A stretch of 64,000 bases of DNA, from the NCBI RefSeq assembly GCF_005239225.2, contig NC_133297.1, forward strand, positions 12,140,147 to 12,204,146. Reading direction: 5' to 3'. The position numbers and the translations under genes were made by a program. Below, piece after piece: positions 1 to 13,189 of the stretch (the stretch's first letter is position 1; each line of letters opens with the position of its first letter). The notes beneath the pieces are model-generated. The model saw nothing but the letters and a program-made list of their open reading frames with translations, had not been told where the DNA came from and searched no databases. The stretch comes from Populus alba. Lineage: Eukaryota > Streptophyta > Magnoliopsida > Malpighiales > Salicaceae.

Positions 1-1741
1 TATTACTTGGAAACAAGATAGATATCGATGGTGGAAATAGCCGAGTGGTAAGGATGTACAATTTGAATCTGGTAAATTCATTTTCCTTTACTCCTTGCCC
101 CGCCCTTGGTCTAATATTTATGCTGTGCAGGTTTCTGAGAAGAAAGCTAAGGACTGGTGTGCTTCAAAAGGAAACATACCTTACTTTGAGACGTCAGCAA
201 AAGAAGATTACAATGTTGATCCTGCATTCCTGTCCATTGCCAAAATTGCTCTAGCCAATGAGCGTGAACAAGACATGTAAGTTTAAATTGTCAGCTGAGT
301 TTTTGTTTGGATTGTATCAGCACCATACATTAGTAATGTAAGTGGTTACAGCAACAGCCATAAGTTCAGGTGAAAAAATAGATTGTTGATTTGATATTAA
401 GAAATGAGACGCAATTAGGTCTCCCAAGTTTACTAGACCAAAATCAGAATAAAACAGAATGCAAGATTACAACAAATAATCTTAAAGGGAAATATTTATT
501 GGAATGGGTTAAGAAATACAAATTTTATAAGACTCCAAAAACAAAAGGACCTAAAATTACTAGGTTCTGGTTGTATATCTATTTCCTTTTCTCGCGTACT
601 TCATTTTCCATCTTAGCCTCTTTGTTCTTTCTTAATTCTGAAAATCATTTTTAGCTTTCATTTCTCTTTAGCTCCCAAAAAAGTACTTAACCAGGAAATT
701 CCACAATGCTTCCAAACTTTTGGTTGCAACCGTAGAAAATGATCAACTTGGCATATGGAAAGTTTCATGCTAGGAATTGAAGACTTTGTTTTCTTCCTGT
801 CCAAGCTGATGGAGTGCCATTTAAAAGTTTCTCAAGAAGATTGGATATCCTTCCATCCATGATGTTTGTTCCACGGTGTCATTTCAAATGCTGTGTTATG
901 GGACAAGGATATTTCTTTTCCTACAGAATATGATATTACAATTTTAGGGTCTTTTAGATGTGTGATTGCAATTGTGCATAAGCTTTTTTTTTCAAAAAAT
1001 AAAAAATCATTTGCTATTAATATTTAGGATCTACATCCCAGGATGGTGGCATTTTAGTTTGGTCATAAATGATTTAAAATAGTTTGTTATTATTATTTAG
1101 GATCTACAGCTTAGGATGGTTTGCCATTAGTTTGTTATAATCCAATGAACCCATATTTAAATAAAAGCCCTAATATCTCCAAAAGATATAATAATAATTA
1201 AAAGATAAATAAATCAATTGCCCAACTAATTAATTTAAATAAGACTGAAGTCATTTTAATAATTTGCTGGTAGTATTAAATTCCAAAATCAAACGAATGT
1301 TTCTCTCTCGTCTTAATGAATTAGAAGACGTGATATATAGTGTGCTTGTCTTTTCTCTGTAGCTGCTTATTATTAACTAAGATGTATTATTGTATAATAA
1401 CCAAAATTTACCAGAAATTTGAACTGTATATGGACTCATTCAGGTTCCTTGGCATGCATTTTTCTTGCTATGCTTTCATGTGCACTCAAAAGGCAAAATG
1501 TTTTCATCTTGGTCTTATTGTACTAGCTGTGATATGATAAAATCTTAAGTTGTGGTTTTGAACCCAATCCTTGATTTTAAATTTAGTGCTTGCTGTGCTT
1601 GTCAAACATTGCAATGATATTTAGAACAATCCAAAACGTTTATTAACGAACTTTTTTGTCCTTGTATTTAATTGCAGATACTTCCAGGGTATCCCAGAGG
1701 CTGCCTCAGAGAGTGAGCAAAGAGGTGGTTGTGCATGTTAA
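1..1741 (+). CDS. RABG3: Rab7-type small GTPase (RABG3 class), 3' end only
   Basis: Partial gene: the 5' end lies before the window. Visible exons are <1-47, 131-276 and 1678-1741, with GT-AG introns of 83 and 1401 bp. The first exon holds the GNKID guanine-specificity motif (G4) and the second holds ETSAK (G5). The protein ends in GGCAC followed by TAA at 1739-1741, a CxC tail that is doubly geranylgeranylated in Rab proteins. Rab7/RABG3 GTPases act on late endosomes and the vacuole membrane, recruiting HOPS and retromer for vacuolar trafficking. The C-terminal region (DIYFQG, then a Ser/Glu-rich stretch and CAC) looks more like the RABG3a type than the CEC-ending RABG3 members; that subtype call is from memory. 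The reading frame is intact at each junction, so the gene looks functional. Confidence 0.93.
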
Positions 1742-3336
1742 GTTCTGGATAGATCTAACATATTCGTCTTAGTGCGCTCATTTATCATTTTTTTGGTCGA
1801 TGTGAGTTTTTAGCCATTTTCTTGAACTTTATTTTTGTCCACTTTGTATACTGAGCTCGCACTTGATCCTGAAACATGCTTGAGTGTCACTGCCATTTCT
1901 AACAGGCAGAACTGTTTTGGTTTGATAAAATTCCGAGTCTAAAACCGTAGAACTCTACTTAGGGTTAGTATGCCATGAACTGCTTTCAGATTGTCTCTGT
2001 TGTGATAAAAGAATGGATGCTGTTTTCAGAGCTGTGTCGGAATTGAGTGTTTCTAACGCCTCTAGTTAAAAAGATCTTATTCGTGAAAGCTGCTGGGATC
2101 CTTTTATATTTTTGACTTCGGCATTTCGAGATAGTGAGCCTTGTTAAGCAATGTGATCCACGCCGTTTCTAGTCGAGATTATATGTCCATGTCAAATTTG
2201 ATTTAGTTTTCAACTACGTCATGGCCCATCCAGATTTCCAAAGCAGGGGAAGACTATTTTCCAAATTTATTTTTTGATATCAACATTTAAAAACATTAAA
2301 AATATTATTTTTATTTAAAAAAATCAAAATTTCAATAATCAATTACTTAATTGCAATAACAAACACTCTCCCTCCATCTTAGAGTGCCTCCAAGTTAAAG
2401 TTGTGGATCCTTTTTTATTTTTCTCTCTTCGGACATCGTTCTGGTTGTCAGTTAAACTAGGTAAAACAAATGGGAAAAAAAGCTATAGCATGCCGGTTCC
2501 ATTTTCACCGATTTCCACACAACAGCTAACGAAAATGCACCGACATGATCATTCGAAACTCGTTTTGATCCGAAATTTACTCTGCACTGGCCGTAATTAG
2601 TTGCAGGGCAGCATGCCTATTACAGCATAGATGCACTGAAATTATCGTACTCAACAACTCTTGATGCTAAATGTTAAGATTAATTCTTGCTAGTAATTCT
2701 TAAGTATTAACATTGTTGGGGATAGTTGTTACTCGGAAAAGTGGTCGCTGGTGGTGGTAAACTGAACACGCAAGGTGGAGATCCAGTTTTCCTAATCAAA
2801 GGAAAATGTATAATAATAACTATGAAATCCCTTTGAATGTTTTCTTCATTCTCAAGTCAAGCATATCCTCAGATGAAGCTCTTTATAAATCCAATCAATT
2901 GGTTTGTGTTGGCTATTCAGAGATTGCTCATTATACTATTTGTTGAAGTAGATTTCAGAAATTGGATACAACATGACATCATGGAAGATAGTCATCTGGA
3001 CAAATTCTTTTTATTGTTAGCAATCCTAAGCGGTGGGAACTTGTGTCTTCATGCTCTTGGCAGAATGTCCAGCCACCACAGATGCACATGCATATCTACT
3101 GGTTAAAAGCTCAAAAATACACGTGACGTTGGTACGAGTGAACAAGTAAAGCAGGCATTGGTTTAACCTTGCAAAAACATAAGAAAGCAGCAAGCGGAGG
3201 TAGTGTAAGATAATTGAACAATCTTGTGTCTAGAAAAATTATAAAAAGATATTTATTGTGGATTCTCATAACCCCATGCTGTACTTGTATGGAAGAAGCT
3301 TGGATAGGTAGATTTTTGTAACGTTATGAGTTCAAT
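1742..3336. other. Intergenic: Rab 3' UTR and spacer
   Basis: Positions 1742 to about 2200 are the presumed 3' UTR of the Rab gene. The rest up to the RUB stop codon is AT-rich spacer. Short ORFs here (for example 2837-3106) have no family features. I see nothing else to call. Confidence 0.5.
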
Positions 3337-6186
<2,850 letters not shown>

Positions 6187-9100
6187 TTAAAGCCACTGCA
6201 AGAATTTAGAACACAGAAAAGTGTAATAGACTTGCCTGTTGCCTCTATTGAATAAGATCAGGTAAACTGGATCTTGAGAAGTAAGCTGCAGCAGCTGTTT
6301 GACTATGTAGGCGCAAGTAGTGATGCTGGATATTGTAGGAATGAAATATCAGTACTTACAAAGGATATCGAATCGATCAGTTTCAGACTCGAAAAGAAAA
6401 GGAAGATAATTATAGATGAAAAGTGAGCAAAGTATCATTCAAATCAACATTTTATTTCAGATTCATTAAATATATTTTCACCATATATCTGCTATAGATT
6501 CTTTTATCCCTGATGACCAAACATTTTCATAAAAAAACATGCAAATAGCAATTTATACTTCCATATTACATCAACAATGGCACGCACTGTGTGAGACTCG
6601 GTTTGGACACCAAAAGAACAACATGGAAGGAAAATGCAAAAGGTAAATATCGTTTTATCAATTAAAATTTCATTCCTCTTCGGTATGTATCTGAAAATTC
6701 CTGCATCCCAAATGGACAGATGGTTTTAAATTACGTAAAGCAACTGCAGATCATACATATAGCAACTTTATCTTCATAATGTTTTATGACTTCCTGGCAA
6801 CTTTTTGACTCTCTTGACAGCCAAAGCAAACCATCCTTTATATTTGAGAATCAAGGCTATGGACGAGATATTACCTCCCAAAGCAAATCAATAACAATAT
6901 CCATAAGAATGCACTGATCCAACTTGATTCCTTGTAGGCAACCCAAACCTAAATTCAAAAGGAAGGACACTATTCATTTGAAAGAAAATGCACAAGGATA
7001 TTTAGTAAAACCCAAAATTTACTATGATTCTCTCGGTAAATCAAATCACCACTAGACTTTAATATCCCAAAAGATCTTTAACAGATTTTTTAAAGAAAGT
7101 CAGATCTTGTGAAATTGTGAAGAATGATACAAGCACAAGGGTTTATATCATTGTGCTTCCTCTCCGCAAACAGCTGTTATGAATTTCTTGAAAAAATGAA
7201 ATCTATCCAAGTACCCGTGAATCACACATGTCAAAGAAGCTAGTGAAAAAGAATCATTTTTAGAGAACCTTTTGTGGCTTCGGTAGAAACTATATCAAGG
7301 TCTTAAAATTAACTTCAACAATAAAGGAGCAGAACAATGTAACCAAAATAATTCCACCTACCGAAAGAGCCACGACATTGATATAGAAGTCAATTAGTGT
7401 TGCAATCATCCAGCTGCGAGCATGCAATATACAATCAGTATTATAGAAGATAACAAACTAGCAAATATCTCTGATGAATAAACAAAAACTAATGATTAGA
7501 CACAAACAATAACATCTTAAAGAAACAGAGAAATCTCTTCGTAGCTTTCTGCCCTGCCCCACCCAAGACAAAGGCCAATAAGAAGACTTTCTAATAGAAA
7601 CGAGGCTCATCATGGCTTTCTTTCCCCCCCGGAGTGATTTGATTCAGCACCTCATGTTTTTCAACCATGAGGACAAGGACTCAACTAGATAACCACCTTT
7701 ATCTAATAACATATTCAGCCAAGGGAGAAAATGAAAGGGCAAGAGATAAAAGGAAACTGAAAACTTACGGAGTAAGAAGCTCTTTGCGAAAAGGAGAACC
7801 ATCAGTTATTAAAGTGTAAATCAAAGTTCCCAGCATCAGAAGACCCAGAATGCTGAAAGCAATCCTTGCAGTCACAACAGCAGATTGTTTTGTCTTTTGT
7901 TCCGCACCCCTATAAGTAAGTCTGTTTGTCAATGCATGAGCAACTATTACAAAAAGGGAAAGCTGGTGAGATCTGTAGAGCTTGTTGAATCTATTTTATA
8001 TGAGTTGTGAATAAACTTCTAAAACATAATAACCAAAAAAAAAAAAAAGATTTCAAAGAATCATGTACTGGTGGTGTGGAAGTTATTCTCTTCCTTCCAA
8101 CAGATTCCTAGCTTGTTTTGTGTCCAGTTAGAACGGGATTAAGAATCAGAGCAGTAAGACTCTAAAGTAGCAGTTTGCCCATCAAGAAGTTCGACCCTTT
8201 TAAACAGTAAATCACCATCCAGACTGCTGTTGATGTCTGTGAAGGAAAACCTCCAGTTTCAAAGAAAAATTCACCTCTTCAACACATTATGAATTCCACA
8301 CATGGAATAAAGTTTTTACTTACGAGCAGTAGCATTCAGGCTTCCATCATCAGGCAAAGGGGTGTGCACAAAAAAATTATAACCAAGCTGCAACATGCTT
8401 AGCGCCATGGCTACAATTGCCAGATACAAAACTAGTGTTTGAGTTGAATTATAAACATTGGAGCTTACTTTTTACCATGATCCAAAGGTTACTGATTCAG
8501 GGCATCGAATTAGGTCAGGAGTGGTTAACAACACACATACACACGGAAGACACAAGCTTTGAACAACCACCACTGCAAAAGCAGAACTGATGGGGAGGAA
8601 ATGGAAACGGGAATAACTTCCATGCAAGGGCTACAGCCTTACTTCCTTATTTTAACATTACTCCAGCATGAGAGCGTAATTCTAGAAACCAGAAATTCAA
8701 ATCACATACTTGTTTTCGTGCCGCAATAGTACATGATACAGCGGATCTTGCAAAGATTCTTCAGGCGACAACTTGAGAAGTTGAATAAAAATGTAGGCGC
8801 ACGTTGCAATGCTGAAGATATTGAACAAAACACAAAAAGATTAAACAACAAATCCTGACACTGTACGGCAAGACTATATTAAAGAAGTGACTTTTTGACA
8901 CTACATCCATTTCTATTAACAACCACCACCACATTTGAATTAATTTCTCAAAGGGATTTGCACTTAATGGAACAATAATTAAAGTATAATAACCATAAAA
9001 AATACCTTCCGGAGCATATTAGCAGAACTATCCAAACTGTTGCAGTAATAAAGTTCGATTCCTTGTAGGTGATCCAAGCCTGATAACCACCAGAGAATCC

Positions 9101-9459
9101 TCTCAGTTGAAGCACGTATCATATTCCTAAATCTTAGGAAGCAAAGAATATGTATAGTGGAAGAGAAGGAAAGCGGTACCGCTAAAGCTATAATATTGAT
9201 GTAGAAATCAACTAAAGTAGCGGCCATCCACCTGCAACGTAAAAGAGAAAGCAAGCAGATTTTATAATTTTCATCTACTTAGAAAACTCTGAAAGTGGAA
9301 AGAAAATATTTGACACGGAGAGAGTTTTATTTACGGGGTGAGGAGGTCTCTGCGAAATGGGAAGCCATCCACGTAGATGGTGTAGATGAGAGTGGCCACC
9401 ATTAAACAGCCCAATACTGAGAAGAGTGCTCTTAAGCCATTTGATAATGGAATTGCCAT
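6187..9459 (-). CDS. Membrane protein with two tandem DUF1475 modules
   Basis: Eight exons read right to left: 9459-9335, 9231-9180, 9079-9006, 8811-8710, 7909-7769, 7413-7362, 6948-6875 and 6325-6187. They total 759 nt (252 residues). The start is the first ATG, before AIPLSNGLRALF; the ORF upstream of it has no ATG. Each half contains a hydrophobic LG.LM..TLIYT segment, DG.PFR..LLTP, WM.ATL.DFYIN, a Y KES block and a TCAYI segment, the DUF1475 pattern. Hydrophobic stretches suggest several membrane helices per half. DUF1475 has no established biochemical role that I know of. Exons of 52 and 74 nt occur once in each half at matching places, showing an internal duplication. The 3' end is uncertain: AACAG is followed by GCAAGT at about 6243, a possible GC donor that would give a different C-terminus using the TTGCAG near 6198. 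Confidence 0.85.
8139..8408 (-). other. Possible cryptic or alternative exons within DUF1475 intron 4
   Basis: Inside the 8-kb-side intron (8709-7910) an ATG at 8408 opens a frame continuing to 8324. There it meets a strong donor (CGTAAGT), and an acceptor (CTTCACAG) at 8237 keeps the same frame to a TAA at 8139. The spliced product would be about 61 residues, containing HTPLPDDGSLNATA and FKRVELLDGQTATLE. It could also be joined in frame to exon 4 through a weaker GT at 8704, giving a one-module DUF1475 protein. I do not recognise the peptide. It may be an alternative terminal exon pair or chance. Confidence 0.25.
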
Positions 9460-11509
9460 TTTTGTTTCCCTGCAGAATACTGTCTTCTCCAATTCTACTC
9501 TACTAGCCACAGAGGAGAACACGGAGACGTGGAAGACTGAATGCAGCTGCTTCGCTTCTTTCTTTGACTGAGAGACCAGTGGAGAGGCTGAGTCCACGTC
9601 ATCGCTAAAGGAGGGGGGTTAAGATTGTAAAATCGGCAAACGAAGGAGATATGTACGGGCCGAGTTAGTTTCTCGGCTCAGTGCCGTTTACCTGACTCGA
9701 GCTTAAGGCGTGGTTCCGAGTCAAGACTCCTGGTTGGGCTTTTCAGCGAGACTGCTTTATTGTTCCGATTTGTTATCAATTGATTAAAAGTAGGGCTGTT
9801 GGTGTGTGGTCCGATATTTAAAAAATACAAATAAAGTGAATTATTATAATAAAAAATATTTTAAGTGTGTAGAAATTGATTTCCAAATAGTTTTTGGTGT
9901 AATAATAAATTAAATCATTAAAATAGTAAAAAATAATTAAATTATCAGTGCTGAGCGGTGAGAGATAAGTAAGAAATCACTTTATATATATTTTGAGAGA
10001 AAAAATAGAATACGTAAGAGAACAATAATAATATTTGCTTTAAGGTTAGTTTTTTTTTTTTTTTTCAAATACGGAGGGTGAAATTTACCATCCGAGAGGA
10101 CCCTTTTGGGGGGTTATAACACTCCCTTGCTAATTAACCCCCAAACAAGGATTTATTTTTTAATTTAGTTTGCTAACTTGACGGTCAATGAGTCATTGCA
10201 TTATAGAAAATAAATAAATAAATATTATGGTATTTTTATTGTTCCACTTTGAAAGAAAACAGTGTGGATTTCGAGATCGTTTTCTCTTTTCTTTTTTCAA
10301 TGGGGCTTTCTATTTTGGTTGCTGATTTTTTTTTATCCTTTTATATTATGTAAATTGAAATTGAAATTTAATAATTTTTTTATAAGATATTTTTTATTTT
10401 TAACCCCTTTAGTTCAAACCGTTTACTTTTTCGTTCAAATCTTTTTTGTTTAACTCACAATCCATATGTTTGAGAAAGAGAAGAGAGTTGTGAAAAACAA
10501 AAAAGAAGATAAAAAATTGCTAGTTGTCCATTTTTTGATAACCAAAAATATCAATTTTAGTGTAAATAGATTCTATTTGACGTGAAAATATCCATCTAAG
10601 TGTTTTGCCCTTAATATCATCAAAAAAGCTAGATTTGGGAGCTGCTATTTTTTTCATCTTATGTTGATTTTTTTCTTATCAATTAAATATTATTTTGAGG
10701 TTAGATATGGATTTATTTGGGTTTGTGGGCTTTCTAATTATTTTCAAGTAAATATTGTTGAAAATATATTTTTTGAGACCAAAAGACGAAGTTTGCTTTC
10801 TAACCACTCGAAGGTGGACAAATATAATCTGGTTTAATGACTGTAGGTGATGCGTCACTTGATTTTTTTGAATAGACAAATGATATGTTATTTACTCATT
10901 TTAATAATAAAAAAAAATAGTTAGAAACATGTGTCTGGTCATCTTTTCTTCCATTTTTATTACAATTCACTGAAATGGATTAATTTGATTTTTTTTTGGA
11001 TATTATTTGATTAAATATTAACTAATCTTTGGGTTTTTTTTTTTTAACGAGGTTGTAATAATTTTTTCACAGTGTTAACAAGCACTTTTAATACAATTAT
11101 CTACCGTGTTTTCCTTCTTAATTTTTATTTGGTAGCTTTCATGTCCATGTCAATTTTTATTGTCATATAATCAAATAAAAAATAATTTTAAAAAAAATTA
11201 TTAAATTCAATTAAATTTATATTTTGGGTCACTAGTTTGGAGGGTTGATTCTAGTTAACACGAGTTAATTTAAAACATTATCATTTTAATGTATAAAAAA
11301 GATTCAAATGATATCATTTTAAAAATTTTTAAATTAATTTGAGTTTTAATCGAATTATATTTAAAGTCATAAAGTCAATCAAACGTATTGAGTCGGGTGG
11401 GAGCCGACTCAACTTGAAATCCAACCAAGTAAATGGCTCAATCGAGTGGTCCTTAAATTGGCATCCTAAATCAGGTTTGATAACAATAGACACCCAACTT
11501 GGACACTTA

Positions 11510-11711
11510 GAGCGTGTTTGGCAGTGTGGTAACGGTTACTTTTCAAATAACTTTTCATGTCGAAATGCATGTTAATGATGTTTTTTTATTTTTTAAAAAT
11601 TATTTTTGACATCAGCACATCAAAATGATCAAAAAAATACAAACCATACTTAATTTTAATATATAAAAAAAATTTAGGAACACAGGTTGAACCGCGTTCC
11701 CAAACTGCCTC
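11510..11711. mobile_element. Harbinger-like MITE, about 202 bp
   Basis: The left end is GAGCGTGTTTGGCAGTGTGG. The right end, read on the opposite strand, is GAGGCAGTTTGGGAACGCGG, so the ends are imperfect inverted repeats sharing the GTTTGG core. Both flanks carry TTA (11507-11509 and 11712-11714), the three-base target duplication usual for PIF/Harbinger elements. The interior is AT-rich and contains ATCAGCACATCAAAATGATC, a motif that recurs in similar elements elsewhere in the window. It has no coding capacity. Confidence 0.7.
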
Positions 11712-11935
11712 TTATTCTTGTATATCATCATGGCAACGTTTTATTATTGTATCATGACAAAAGAGACGGCGGGAGTGAGAACATGAGATAAATAAGAGAC
11801 AAATATATAATTATGTTCAGTATTGATTTACAAGGCATTATGATTGTCTATATATCCTTATCCGATTAACGACGGATAAGACGGTATAAATTATAAAAAA
11901 GTTTAGTTTACCCTTGATATATAATATTGTTAAAC

Positions 11936-11960
11936 TTATATATATATATATATATATATT
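11936..11960. repeat. (TA)n microsatellite
   Basis: An uninterrupted run of about 12 TA units in intergenic DNA upstream of the PABP gene. Confidence 0.9.
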
Positions 11961-12710
11961 AAAAATAATTAGATGTTTTTTTTTTTTTTAGTTTATACTG
12001 AGTATTGAAATTAATAATAATATGACAACTCTAGTTATTAAATCTGGATCAACCGATCATGAGATTAGAACAACTCGAGGCTTTAACCAATCTAGATTTA
12101 AGAAAAGATAAATTAAGAAGTTATGTGGCCTAACCTAGTAAAAAACATGAGCTGATTCGTAAATTAATTGACCAAGTGTAAAGCCTAATAAAAAATCAAG
12201 AAACAAATCTATTGATTTTTTATTTTGAAAATTTTTCTTGATCAAAACAATTTTGTTTAAGGATTGACACGTTCAACCCATAGCCCAAACATTATCTCAT
12301 GTCAACTTTGAAGTTGAATTTAAAACTATGAGAACAATTACTTTTATTTATATATGCTTTGATTGAGTAGGTTTGAAATTATTTTTTTACAATGACATTT
12401 TAAAAATAAAAAAGAAAAATATTATTTATAAAGACAAGTTTTTATGCAACTAATGCCTTTGAAAATATAAAAGGGAATATTATTTTAATAACATATTTAT
12501 TTGTATATTCATGACTTTTCAGCCACAAATGTTTCTTTAACAATATATATTTCTTTCCCCATTATATTGCACTATAATATTGCATGATCATGGGATCCAA
12601 CCAATAAAAAAAAATCACCCGTTTACTCACCCTTTGTTTTTTTATTTTGTCAATTCTGCTCTCCATATTCCCTGTAAACCAGTAGGCATCCAGAAGTGAG
12701 ATCACCAACG

Positions 12711-12970
12711 TGACGTCACAGAAAAATAAATAAACAATAATAATAAAAAATCCATCCAAAACGAAAGAAGAGAAACAACTTGCAGGGGAGGATCCCCACA
12801 AGGCACAAACAAAGCCTCGAATACCACGCACGGACTCTTCCAACAACAACAGCTCACACGTGCGATTCTTCACTCTCTTTTTTTCTACTTCCTGGAGGAA
12901 TCCAACCAACCAAAAGGAGAAAAAAAACCCGGTTCAAGTCCCTTTCTTTTCCCCACGCACACATATATAA
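12711..12970 (+). promoter_or_regulatory. PABP promoter: TGACGTCA, G-box and TATA box
   Basis: Three matches in order: the palindrome TGACGTCA at 12711-12718 (bZIP/TGA-factor core), CACGTG at 12857-12862 (G-box), and TATATAA at 12964-12970. The TATA box sits about 220 bp before the ATG, which would place the transcription start near 13000 and give a leader of roughly 190 nt. Site identity is seen directly; factor binding is inferred. Confidence 0.5.
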
Positions 12971-13027
12971 CTCTCGCTGCCTCCTTCTCCATCCTCTCCC
13001 CCAACTCCCCTCCACTTCTCCCTTTCT

Positions 13028-13070
13028 AAAGAGGAAACAAACCCAAAAAAATAAAAAAATAAAAATAAAG
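13028..13070 (+). promoter_or_regulatory. Oligo(A)-rich tract in the PABP 5' leader
   Basis: A stretch that is almost all A with scattered T, C and G, about 120 nt before the PABP start codon and after the likely transcription start. In animal PABP genes an A-rich leader tract binds PABP itself and represses translation. The same role here is inferred from position and composition only. Confidence 0.45.
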
Positions 13071-13189
13071 AATTCAATTCCGTTTACGCAGCCGACCCTA
13101 TTTTCTCTATTTACATCTGTCTCCAATCACTCTACAAATATATACTTTTTTCAATCTGTTCTTTCCGTTGCGAGAGAAGAAAGAAAACA

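Larger units (their letters stand above)
9460..12700. other. Intergenic between divergent DUF1475 and PABP genes
   Basis: AT-rich spacer of about 3.2 kb. It contains the MITE at 11510-11711 and a (TA)n tract at 11936-11960. Several homopolymer T runs occur (10050, 11030, 11975). Small ORFs here show no conserved features. Confidence 0.5.

Noticed and set aside
30..58. tRNA-like string AGCCGAGTGGTAAGG resembling a Ser/Leu tRNA A-box
   Set aside because: It spans the end of a Rab exon (Gly-Asn-Ser-Arg-Val) and its GTAAGG donor. No B-box or acceptor-stem pairing follows.
6187..9459. Two separate adjacent DUF1475 genes
   Set aside because: The strong GTATGT donor at 8709 joins in phase to the acceptor at 7910. 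There is no ATG or promoter-like DNA before the second module, and the whole eight-exon frame is divisible by three.
9460..9597. Upstream extension of the DUF1475 protein by 46 codons
   Set aside because: That open stretch begins at GTG and contains no ATG, so the first ATG at 9459 is used.
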